Shown here: positions 34,679 through 41,981 of the stretch, piece after piece
Numbering within the stretch: position 1 is the stretch's first letter
How the letters are laid out: each line of letters opens with the position of its first letter
Origin: Pseudomonadota bacterium
GTDB taxonomy: Bacteria; Pseudomonadota; Alphaproteobacteria; Dongiales; Dongiaceae
Direction of reading: 5' to 3'
DNA length: 64,000 nt
Assembly (NCBI GenBank): GCA_021792365.1
Contig: JAJYUT010000002.1
Coordinates: 702,313 to 766,312, forward strand
The notes under the pieces: model-generated
What the model was told of the DNA's origin: nothing
Seen by the model: the letters and a program-made list of their open reading frames with translations, nothing else
The model's database searches: none
Program-made: the position numbers and the translations under genes

Positions 34679-35850
34679 ACAGCGTGCATCAGGGCGAGGG
34701 CGTTTCGCTCGCCAATTGGCGCCAGGCGCCGTGGAACGTCTGGGCGTTCCGCCATGTATCCGCGCTCATCCCGGTCATGCAGATCGCCCATGACCCGGCG
34801 CGCATCTCCGCCTTGCCGGAAGCGGCGCGGCCTCTGGGCGACCTCTCTTTCACGGGACCGGACGGCGCAGGCCGGACCATAGCCCGCCTGCTGCCCGAGA
34901 CGGCGACGGACGGGTTCCTGGTCCTGCACCAGGGGCGCATTGCCTTTGAATGGTACGGCAATGGCCTCGGCCACGGCGATCCGCACATCGTCTTCTCCGT
35001 GAGCAAATCCATCACCGGCATCCTCGCGGGCATCCTCGTAGAACGCGGGCAGCTCGACCCGGAGGCGCCGGTCACGCGCTATGTGCCGGAGGCGGCCGGC
35101 TCGGCCTATGGCGATTGCACCGTGCGCCATGTGCTCGACATGACCGTGGGCATCGACTTCGCGGAGGACTATCTCAATGCCTCCGGCGCGTTCGCGCGCT
35201 ATCGCGTGGCGACCGGCTGGAACCCCGCCGATACTCCCGCGCTCGCCACCGACCTGCACAGCTTCCTGGTGACCTTGCCGCGCGATGCCAGTCCGCATGG
35301 CGCCCGGTTCCACTATGTCTCGCCGAACTCGGACATGCTGGGCTGGATCCTGGAGCGCGCCGGCGGCCAGCCCTATGCGCGGCTGCTGAGCGAGCTGATC
35401 TGGAGCAGGTTCGGCGCCGAGGCCGGCGCGTATGTCACTGTTGACCGTGCCGGCGCCGCGCGCTCGGCCGGCGGCATCTGCGTGACCTTGCGCGACCTCG
35501 CACGCTTCGGCGAGATGGTGCGCAATCTCGGCCGCGTGGGCGATCGACAGATCGTGCCGCGCTGGTGGATCGAGGACATCCTGCTCAACGCCGACCGGCG
35601 CGCCTGGCTGGCGGAGCCGAGTGCGGCGAAGTTCCTCCCCGCCGGCCGCTATCGCAGCCAGTGGTACATGATCGGCAATGCCGGCGGCGCCTATTGCGCC
35701 GTCGGCATCCACGGCCAGTGGATCTACATCGATCCCGCGGCGGAAATGGTGATCGCCAAGCTGTCGTCTCAGAAGCTGCCGGTCGACGAGGCCATGGACC
35801 ACCTGCTGCTGGCGGCGTTCGATGCGATCGCCAACGCGCTCCGGCAATAG
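34675..35850 (+). CDS. Serine hydrolase of the beta-lactamase/NylB (6-aminohexanoate dimer hydrolase) class
   Basis: 391 residues from a TTG overlapping the LivF stop (TTGA); a GTG nine bases later is an alternative. The nucleophile motif is S108-V-S-K111, the tyrosine motif is Y214-V-S-P-N218, and the C-terminal strand has VGIHGQWIYIDP. Lengths between the motifs match NylB, whose residues are S112, K115 and Y215. There is no signal peptide, so it acts in the cytoplasm. The family splits amide bonds in linear omega-amino acid oligomers, esters and lactam-like compounds. Placed directly after a solute importer it probably processes the imported compound. Confidence 0.85.
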   Translation: MNSVHQGEGVSLANWRQAPWNVWAFRHVSALIPVMQIAHDPARISALPEAARPLGDLSFTGPDGAGRTIARLLPETATDGFLVLHQGRIAFEWYGNGLGHGDPHIVFSVSKSITGILAGILVERGQLDPEAPVTRYVPEAAGSAYGDCTVRHVLDMTVGIDFAEDYLNASGAFARYRVATGWNPADTPALATDLHSFLVTLPRDASPHGARFHYVSPNSDMLGWILERAGGQPYARLLSELIWSRFGAEAGAYVTVDRAGAARSAGGICVTLRDLARFGEMVRNLGRVGDRQIVPRWWIEDILLNADRRAWLAEPSAAKFLPAGRYRSQWYMIGNAGGAYCAVGIHGQWIYIDPAAEMVIAKLSSQKLPVDEAMDHLLLAAFDAIANALRQ

Positions 35851-35876
35851 CGGTTCGTGCGGCGAGGAGGTCCCCT

Positions 35877-36587
35877 GTGCGGATGCAGAAAAGGCCGATG
35901 GCCCTGACCGCGGAGCTGGTGGCGCGGGTCGAGCGGATGGAGCGCGACACCAGCCCGGAGCCGGGGCGCACGCCGCTGGTCGAGGCGGACTACGACGGGA
36001 TCGTGGAAGGCCTGCTCACGCAGCACAGCCCCGACCCGCTCTGGCTGTTCGCCTATGGCTCGCTGATCTGGAAGCCGGAATTCACCGCGCTCGAGCATAG
36101 GCGCGCAATTGCCTATGGCTGGCATCGCTCCTTCTGCCTGGAGCTCAAGTCCTGGCGCGGCACCCCGGAGCTTCCCGGCCTGATGCTGGCGCTGGATCGC
36201 GGCGGATGCTGCGAAGGCGTGGCGTATCGCCTGCCCGACAACGACCATCACGACCAGTTGCGCCGCCTGGTGCGGCGGGAAATCGCCTATCGCGAAGACG
36301 CGGCATCGACCCGCTGGATCACATTGTGGACGGATGGCGGGACCGTGCGCGCCCTGGTCTTCTATGCCGGCCCTCGCGGCAGCGACTACGCCGGCAAGCG
36401 ATCGCCGGACGAGGTCGCGCGCATCCTGGCGCGCGCGGCCGGCCACATGGGCTCATGCGCCATGTATCTCTACCAGACAGTCGTGAAGCTGGAGGAGCAT
36501 GGCATCCATGATCGCCGCCTGTGGCACCTGCAGGAGCTGGTGGCGCGGAACATCGCCGCCATGGCGGAAGCCGGCGCGGGCCGTTAA
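35877..36587 (+). CDS. Gamma-glutamylcyclotransferase, ChaC-like
   Basis: 236 residues from a GTG six bases after a GGAGG site at 35866-35870. The family loop YGSLIWKPEF is at residues 60-69, then RAIAYGWHRSFCL, CCEGVAYRLP and YLYQTVVKLEEHGI, as in bacterial ChaC proteins. These cytoplasmic enzymes release 5-oxoproline from gamma-glutamyl peptides such as glutathione. It closes the Liv-type operon, 26 bases after the hydrolase stop, so the imported solute may be a gamma-glutamyl conjugate. That link is inference. Confidence 0.86.
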   Translation: MRMQKRPMALTAELVARVERMERDTSPEPGRTPLVEADYDGIVEGLLTQHSPDPLWLFAYGSLIWKPEFTALEHRRAIAYGWHRSFCLELKSWRGTPELPGLMLALDRGGCCEGVAYRLPDNDHHDQLRRLVRREIAYREDAASTRWITLWTDGGTVRALVFYAGPRGSDYAGKRSPDEVARILARAAGHMGSCAMYLYQTVVKLEEHGIHDRRLWHLQELVARNIAAMAEAGAGR

Positions 36588-36652
36588 TCCTCTGGAGAGT
36601 ATTCCCTGGTACCCATGAATCGAGCCAATCCTCCGAAGGGCGGCGCGCACGC

Positions 36653-37624
36653 ATGACCTTGGCCCCAATCCCCGCGCTTGCCGCAATCCTGTTCTGCGCC
36701 GCGCTGTTCGTCCTGCTGTTCCAGTACGTCTTCCCGCGGCCGGCGCCGTGGAGACTGGCCTGCGCGGCGCTGCTTGCCGGCATCGTCTGCACCTTCGCGC
36801 TCGGCATGATCCTGCGCCGCCTGGTCGCAACCGGCCTTGCGAGCTTCGATGGATTGACGACGATCTCCGATGCCCTGCCCTTCGCCATTTTCCGCGTGGG
36901 CCTGCCCGAGGAGGGGACGAAGGCGGTGGCCGCGATGCTGGCGCTGGTGCCGTTCTGGCGGCGCGCGACGCCGGCCCAGGCTTTCCAGGCGTGCCTGTTC
37001 GTCGCCGTCGGATTCGCGATCGTCGAGAACCAGGGCTATGCGTCGGCATTCGGCCAGCACGCCATGCTGATGGCCTTCGGCCGCGGCTTTCTGGCGACGC
37101 TCACGCACAGCCTGCTCGCGATGATCTTCGGCCTGTTCCTCATGGGTTTCGTGGCGCGCGGCTGGCGCCACTGGCACCTGCCGGTCATCGGATACCTGGT
37201 GACCGCCGGTGCGCATGCGCTGTACGACGCCGGCATGCTGCCGATCCTGAGCGAATTCCTGAGGACGAGGGACGTCAGCGTGCCGACCATGGTCGCCGCT
37301 CTGCCAATGGTGATCGGCGGCATACTCCTGGTGCTGATCGCGGGGCTCTGGTCCCTGCGCCACGCGATCCGCCGCGCCGCCTGCGACGACCTCATCGTCA
37401 CCGAGGCGCGGCACCAAGCAGCCGTGCGACGCTGTCGCCGGAGCGGAAACATCGTGCTGCTGCTCGGCATACTCGGTCTTCTCGCCGCGATCGCATGGGG
37501 CATGCTGGCCGAGCCGCCGCAGACGGCAACACCGGATCTCGGCGCCGCCCTGCTGACCGCCATCGGCTTCGGCGGCGCGATTCTCGCCATCATCCTTGGC
37601 TGGGTGCTGCGGCAGAAGCGCTAG
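36653..37624 (+). CDS. PrsW-like intramembrane metalloprotease family protein
   Basis: 323 residues with about nine membrane helices. The family's active-site motifs are present: E86-E87-x-x-K90 (LPEEGTK), E125-N126 (FAIVENQGYA), H152 (LTHSLLA) and H188-x3-D192 (AHALYDAG). PrsW proteases cut anti-sigma factors within or near the membrane. No sigma or anti-sigma gene is nearby, so the target is unknown. The ATG at 36653 has no strong ribosome site; the preceding 65 bases are short and empty. It converges with the BKACE gene with a 30-base gap. Confidence 0.82.
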   Translation: MTLAPIPALAAILFCAALFVLLFQYVFPRPAPWRLACAALLAGIVCTFALGMILRRLVATGLASFDGLTTISDALPFAIFRVGLPEEGTKAVAAMLALVPFWRRATPAQAFQACLFVAVGFAIVENQGYASAFGQHAMLMAFGRGFLATLTHSLLAMIFGLFLMGFVARGWRHWHLPVIGYLVTAGAHALYDAGMLPILSEFLRTRDVSVPTMVAALPMVIGGILLVLIAGLWSLRHAIRRAACDDLIVTEARHQAAVRRCRRSGNIVLLLGILGLLAAIAWGMLAEPPQTATPDLGAALLTAIGFGGAILAIILGWVLRQKR

Positions 37625-37654
37625 CTGGCGATCAAAACGCCGCAGCCGGCAGCG

Positions 37655-38509
37655 TCAGATGACGTTGCGCCAGGCCCGGCGCAACTCGTCGGCTGCTGCA
37701 GCTCGCAAGCCGCATGCCTCGACAGCACCGCGCGCGCCGGCGACAAGGGCGGCGTTGTCGGGTGCGACCGAGCCGTCGGGCTGCCAGAGATTGTTCTCGA
37801 ATCCCACCCGCATGTGACCGCCCAGCAACGCGGCGGCGGTGACACACGCGTTCTCCCGCGCTCCGAAGGCGCACACGGTCCAGTGCGCGAAGCGCGGCAT
37901 GTCCGGGGCCAGGAACGGCAGCAGATCCGAAGGCGACGACTTCTGGCCCGGGGCATAGCGCCCGAGCACATAGAGCACCGGCACGTCCTGGAACGGCACC
38001 AGGCCGCGCGCCTTGAGGCCCGCAAGCCTCACGGCTTCCTCGGGCGAATAGAGGATGATCTGCGGAATCACATCCTCCGTTCTCAGCCAGGAGAGGAAGT
38101 CGGCGAAAGCGGGCTCATGGCCCGCATCCGGCACGAGTTCCCGCAGTGCCAGCGACACCGCCTCGGGCCGCACCGCGCGCACGACCGCCATCTGCTCCTG
38201 CGCGCGATAGATGCCGAGCGCCTCGCTGGTGATCTGGATCACGACGCGCTCGCCGATGGCGGCCCGAATCCGAGCGATCGCCGTCCGATAGGCATCCGCA
38301 TCCAGCAGATGCCTGCCATCCCGATCGCGGACGTGGACATGGATCATGCACGCCCCGGCATCGAGACACGCAGCCGCCGTCGCCGCGATCTCCGCCGCGG
38401 ACAGCGGCAGCGCCGGATGGTCGGCCTTGGTGCGCCGGCCGCCATTCGGCGCGACGGCAATGGCAACCGGCGTGGCCTCGGAGCGTTCCGTTGCAGCAGG
38501 AAAAGCCAT
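37655..38509 (-). CDS. Beta-keto acid cleavage enzyme family protein (BKACE, DUF849)
   Basis: 284 residues from the ATG at 38509; an in-frame ATG at 38542 is an alternative. The TIM-barrel starts VAIAVAPNGGRRTKADHPALP, and the zinc pair H57-V-H59 lies in MIHVHVRDRDG, the BKACE signature. Characterised members condense a beta-keto acid with acetyl-CoA, giving acetoacetate and a CoA ester, for example in lysine fermentation and carnitine breakdown. Which beta-keto acid is used depends on pocket residues I cannot assign. It is divergent from the aminotransferase gene across a 107-base gap holding a predicted regulator site. Confidence 0.88.
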   Translation of the reverse strand: MAFPAATERSEATPVAIAVAPNGGRRTKADHPALPLSAAEIAATAAACLDAGACMIHVHVRDRDGRHLLDADAYRTAIARIRAAIGERVVIQITSEALGIYRAQEQMAVVRAVRPEAVSLALRELVPDAGHEPAFADFLSWLRTEDVIPQIILYSPEEAVRLAGLKARGLVPFQDVPVLYVLGRYAPGQKSSPSDLLPFLAPDMPRFAHWTVCAFGARENACVTAAALLGGHMRVGFENNLWQPDGSVAPDNAALVAGARGAVEACGLRAAAADELRRAWRNVI

Positions 38510-38542
38510 CTTTAACTCATTTGTTTCGTATGCCGTCGGCAT

Positions 38543-38558
38543 TGTAACACATGTTGCA
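38543..38558. promoter_or_regulatory. Predicted RpiR operator, site 1
   Basis: TGTAACACATGTTGCA is an inverted repeat with 12 of 16 symmetric positions, in the gap between the divergent BKACE and aminotransferase genes. It shares TGTAACA and a TT-CA right half with site 2 in front of the RpiR gene, which is why I assign it to that regulator. Confidence 0.5.
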
Positions 38559-38616
38559 TGGCCGGAGTGAAGCCTCTATCGTGCCGTTTTCCAGCGCGTT
38601 TCCGCCGAGGTGATCC

Positions 38617-39939
38617 ATGACGCGTATCCTGCACCGCCGGATCGGCGTGAGCCTGCCGACCGCCGTGGGGGGCAAGGGCATCTACCTGTTCGATCGGGAC
38701 GGCCGCTCCTACATCGATGCCTCCGGCGGTGCGGCGGTGTCCTGCCTCGGCCATGGTCATCCCGACGTCACCGCGGCGATTCACGCCCAGGCCGACCGGC
38801 TGGCCTATGCCCATACCAGTTTCTTCACCAACGAGCCGGCGGAGGCGCTGGCGGAGCGGCTGATCGCAGGCGCGCCGCAAGGGATCAGCCATGCCTATTT
38901 CGTCTCGGGCGGGTCGGAGGCGATCGAAGCGGCGCTCAAGATGGCGCGGCAGTACTTCGTCGAAATCGACCAGCCGCAGCGGCGCCACATCATCGCGCGC
39001 CGGCAGAGCTACCATGGTAACACGCTGGGCGCTCTTGCGGCCGGCGGCAACGAAATGCGCCGTGCCCAGTTTCGTCCGCTTCTGATCGAGACCCATCACA
39101 TCGCGCCCTGCTTCGCCTATCACTACCAGGAGCCCCGGGAAAGCGCGGAAGCCTATGCGGCCCGCGCCGCGCAGGCCTTGGAGGATAAGATCCTGGAGCT
39201 CGGCCCCGAGACTGTCCTTGCGTTCGTGGCCGAGCCGGTGGTGGGCGCAACGGCCGGCGCGGTGCCGCCGGTCACGGATTATTTCAAGCGCGTCCGCGCG
39301 ATCTGCGACCGCTACGGCATTCTCCTCATCCTCGATGAGGTGATGTGCGGGATGGGCCGGACCGGCACGTTGCACGCCTGCGAGCAGGACGGCATCGCTC
39401 CCGACCTGATGACGATCGCCAAGGGGCTTGGCGGGGGCTACCAGCCGATCGGCGCCGTCCTGCTCAGCGAACGGATATTCAACGCCTTCGCCCAGGGTTC
39501 CGGCGCCTTCCAGCACGGCCACACCTATATCTGCCACCCCATGGCGTGCGCGGCCGCGCTGGCCGTGCAGGAGGTCATGGCGCGGGACAACCTGCTCGCC
39601 AACGTCGTCGCCATGGGCGCTCATCTGGCGCGGCGGCTGAGCGACCGCTTCGGCAACCATCCCAATGTCGGCGACATCCGCGGCCGAGGGTTGTTGATGG
39701 GCGTCGAGCTGGTCGAGGACCGCTCGACGAAGGCACCCTTCGATCCGAAACGCAAGGTCAATGCCCGGATTAAACACGAAGCGATGGCGCGCGGTCTGCT
39801 GGTCTATCCCGGCGCGGGGACGATGGATGGCGTGCGCGGGGATCACGTGCTGCTCGCGCCGCCTTTCATCATCGATCAGGCGGCAATCGACCAGGTGGTG
39901 GAACGGCTGGGCGATGCCATCGACGCGGCCACCGCGTGA
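38617..39939 (+). CDS. Class III (omega-) aminotransferase
   Basis: 440 residues, fold-type I PLP enzyme. GGSEAIEAALKMARQ, D240 in LILDEVMCGMGRTG and the PLP lysine K269 in TIAKGLGGGYQPIGA define the class III family (omega-amino acid, beta-alanine, taurine and diamine transaminases). It moves an amino group to pyruvate or 2-oxoglutarate, leaving a keto acid or semialdehyde. With BKACE divergent from it, the product may be the beta-keto acid that BKACE cleaves. It converges with the RpiR gene, seven bases between stops. Confidence 0.9.
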   Translation: MTRILHRRIGVSLPTAVGGKGIYLFDRDGRSYIDASGGAAVSCLGHGHPDVTAAIHAQADRLAYAHTSFFTNEPAEALAERLIAGAPQGISHAYFVSGGSEAIEAALKMARQYFVEIDQPQRRHIIARRQSYHGNTLGALAAGGNEMRRAQFRPLLIETHHIAPCFAYHYQEPRESAEAYAARAAQALEDKILELGPETVLAFVAEPVVGATAGAVPPVTDYFKRVRAICDRYGILLILDEVMCGMGRTGTLHACEQDGIAPDLMTIAKGLGGGYQPIGAVLLSERIFNAFAQGSGAFQHGHTYICHPMACAAALAVQEVMARDNLLANVVAMGAHLARRLSDRFGNHPNVGDIRGRGLLMGVELVEDRSTKAPFDPKRKVNARIKHEAMARGLLVYPGAGTMDGVRGDHVLLAPPFIIDQAAIDQVVERLGDAIDAATA

Positions 39940-39946
39940 GGAGCGG

Positions 39947-40798
39947 TCAATCCGGCAGATAGGCGCCGAGGGCCCGCAGATCCGCCTCGATCTGGCGGAT
40001 GCGGGCCGCCGCGGCTGCACCTTGGCGCGCCAGCATCGTGGCTGCCAGGGCCTCCACGACCGCCACCGCTGCCGCGATCGAGGGGAAAAACGAGGGGCTT
40101 TCCGTCGAGAAGCGCAGGGTGACGGCGGCGTGACGGGAGATCGGAGCAGCCAGGCTGTCGGCCAGCACGACGATCGGAGCGCGATGCCGGCGCGCGGCCT
40201 GCGATACCTGCTCAAGTTCGCGCGAATAAGGCGCGAAGCCGATCATCACCACCGCATCCTTCTTGCCGATGGTGGCAAGCTCCGCCTCGAGCGCGCCACC
40301 GTCACCCCCCAGCAACGCGACATCGCGGCAGAACATACGGCAGAGATAGACCAGGGTGTGGGCGGGGGCGCGGCAGCTTCGGAACCCGGCGACCCGTATC
40401 CGCTGCGCCCGCTCCAGGATCGAGCAGGCCTTGGCAACTTCCCGGCTCTCGTTGCCGGCAGCCGTCAGGTTGGCTGCCGCCGCCTTCAGCGATTCCACGA
40501 ACACGGCCTGGGGCCCCCGCTGTACCAGCGCGTCGGCCCTGACGCCAAAGGGCGTGCCGCCGCCGCGCAGGCGGTTCTCGAATGGCCGCCGCAGGGCGGC
40601 CCAGTCATCGAAGCCAAGGCGCCGCGCGAGCCTCACGAAGGTAGTCGGCGTGACATCCGAGCGGGATGCCAGCACGCGCATCGAGACGAGCGCCACGTCG
40701 TCCGGATGGTCGACCAGGAATCGCGCCGCCTTGCGCAGTTCCGCGCTCAGCTCCGGAAGCTGCTCCACGACGTGCGCCTGAAGAGAGTCGTAGTTCAT
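39947..40798 (-). CDS. RpiR/MurR-family transcriptional regulator
   Basis: 283 residues. An N-terminal HTH_6 domain (LSAELRKAARFLVDHPDDVALVSM, then LASRSDVTPTTFVRLARRLGF) is followed by a C-terminal SIS domain (about 125-265: RIRVAGFRSCRAPAHTLVYL; VMIGFAPYSRELEQVSQAARR). RpiR regulators bind sugar phosphates or related metabolites with the SIS domain. The start at 40798 (MNYDSLQ) is preferred over an upstream ATG at 40828 because a predicted operator occupies the bases between. It lies between the aminotransferase and transporter genes and is probably their local regulator. Confidence 0.9.
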   Translation of the reverse strand: MNYDSLQAHVVEQLPELSAELRKAARFLVDHPDDVALVSMRVLASRSDVTPTTFVRLARRLGFDDWAALRRPFENRLRGGGTPFGVRADALVQRGPQAVFVESLKAAAANLTAAGNESREVAKACSILERAQRIRVAGFRSCRAPAHTLVYLCRMFCRDVALLGGDGGALEAELATIGKKDAVVMIGFAPYSRELEQVSQAARRHRAPIVVLADSLAAPISRHAAVTLRFSTESPSFFPSIAAAVAVVEALAATMLARQGAAAAARIRQIEADLRALGAYLPD

Positions 40799-40811
40799 GG
40801 TTCCACTCGCA

Positions 40812-40827
40812 TGTAACAAGTATTCCA
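40812..40827. promoter_or_regulatory. Predicted RpiR operator, site 2
   Basis: TGTAACAAGTATTCCA lies 14 bases upstream of the RpiR start and about 100 bases upstream of the divergent TAXI gene. It matches 13 of 16 positions of the degenerate pattern TGyAACAyrTGTTrCA derived from site 1. A TTGACT at 40833-40838 on the plus strand, possibly the -35 of the transporter operon, is only six bases away. Confidence 0.45.
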
Positions 40828-40930
40828 TCAGGTTGACTTTTTGCAACGATCGCATCATAGCTGGGAAAGTATTGACAGTAGGATAGTGAGCCGGCCCAAT
40901 CGGCTCTCGAGAGCACCAAGGGAGGATCAG

Positions 40931-41914
40931 ATGAAGCACAACCGAACGATCGCTCGGGGCGCGCAAGCCGCCGCCCTCTCCGCCGCGCTTCTGCTTGCGG
41001 ACGGCGCCGTCGCGCAGGAGCAGCAATTCGTCACGATCGGAACCGGCGGCGTCACCGGCGTCTATTACGCGGCGGGCGGCGCGATCTGTCGGCTGCTCAA
41101 CAAGGACCGCAAGACGCACGGGATCCGGTGCTCGGTGGAATCGACCGGCGGATCGTCCTTCAACGTCAATACCATCAAGGAAGGCGAGCTCGATTTCGGC
41201 ATGGCCCAGTCGGACGTGCAGTACAACGCCTTCAAGGGCGAGGAGAGCTTCAAGGAAGGCGGCGCCCACGCCGATCTGCGCGCGGTATTCTCCATCCACC
41301 CGGAGCCCTTCACGGTCCTGGCTCACCCCGATGCCGGCGTGACAACCTTCGAGGACCTGAAAGGCAAGCGGTTCAATGTGGGCAACCCCGGCTCCGGCAC
41401 GCGCGCGTCCATGGAGCGCCTGCTGGCGGCCATGGGCTGGTCGCTGCGCGATTTCTCGCTCGCCTCCGAGCTGAAGGCCGACGAGCATGGCCCCGCGCTC
41501 TGCGACCGCAAGATCGACGGCTTTTTCTATGGCGTCGGCCACCCCTCCGCCAATATCCAGGACCCGACAACCACCTGCGGCGCCAAGCTCGTTCCGCTGA
41601 CCGGCCCGGTCGTCGACAAGCTGGTGGCCGAGAACCCGTACTATGCCAAGGCGACGATCCCGGGCGGCCTGTACAACAATAATCCCGACGACACCGAGAC
41701 CTTCGGCGTGCTGGCGACCCTGGTCACCTCGGCCGACACCTCGGAAGAATCGGTCTATCAACTCGTGAAATCGGTGTTCGAGAACTTCGACGAGTTCAAG
41801 TCGCTGCACCCCGCCTTCGCCAATCTCGACCCGGCAAAGATGGTCAAGGATGGCCTCTCGGCCCCGCTCCATCCCGGCGCCGAGAAGTATTACAAGGAGA
41901 AGGGTTGGCTGTAA
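40931..41914 (+). CDS. TAXI-family TRAP transporter binding protein
   Basis: 327 residues with a Sec signal peptide (cleavage after DGAVA-Q, about residue 28). The mature part reads [25 protein letters not shown], the TAXI opening, followed by [29 protein letters not shown] proteins capture small carboxylates (glutamate and unknown acids) for TRAP permeases. A GGGAGGATCAG site precedes the ATG. It is 67 bases upstream of the fused permease gene and divergent from the RpiR gene. Confidence 0.92.
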   Translation: MKHNRTIARGAQAAALSAALLLADGAVAQEQQFVTIGTGGVTGVYYAAGGAICRLLNKDRKTHGIRCSVESTGGSSFNVNTIKEGELDFGMAQSDVQYNAFKGEESFKEGGAHADLRAVFSIHPEPFTVLAHPDAGVTTFEDLKGKRFNVGNPGSGTRASMERLLAAMGWSLRDFSLASELKADEHGPALCDRKIDGFFYGVGHPSANIQDPTTTCGAKLVPLTGPVVDKLVAENPYYAKATIPGGLYNNNPDDTETFGVLATLVTSADTSEESVYQLVKSVFENFDEFKSLHPAFANLDPAKMVKDGLSAPLHPGAEKYYKEKGWL

Positions 41915-41981
41915 GCTAGGCGATCCGACCAGGACCGGCAGGTTCGTGAACCGCCGGTCCCGTCCGGCTTCCGGAGGCGTC

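Noticed and set aside
34675-35850. Antibiotic-resistance beta-lactamase
   Set aside because: It has the SxxK fold but no signal peptide, and its motif spacing fits the NylB/esterase branch. It is coupled to a nutrient transporter.
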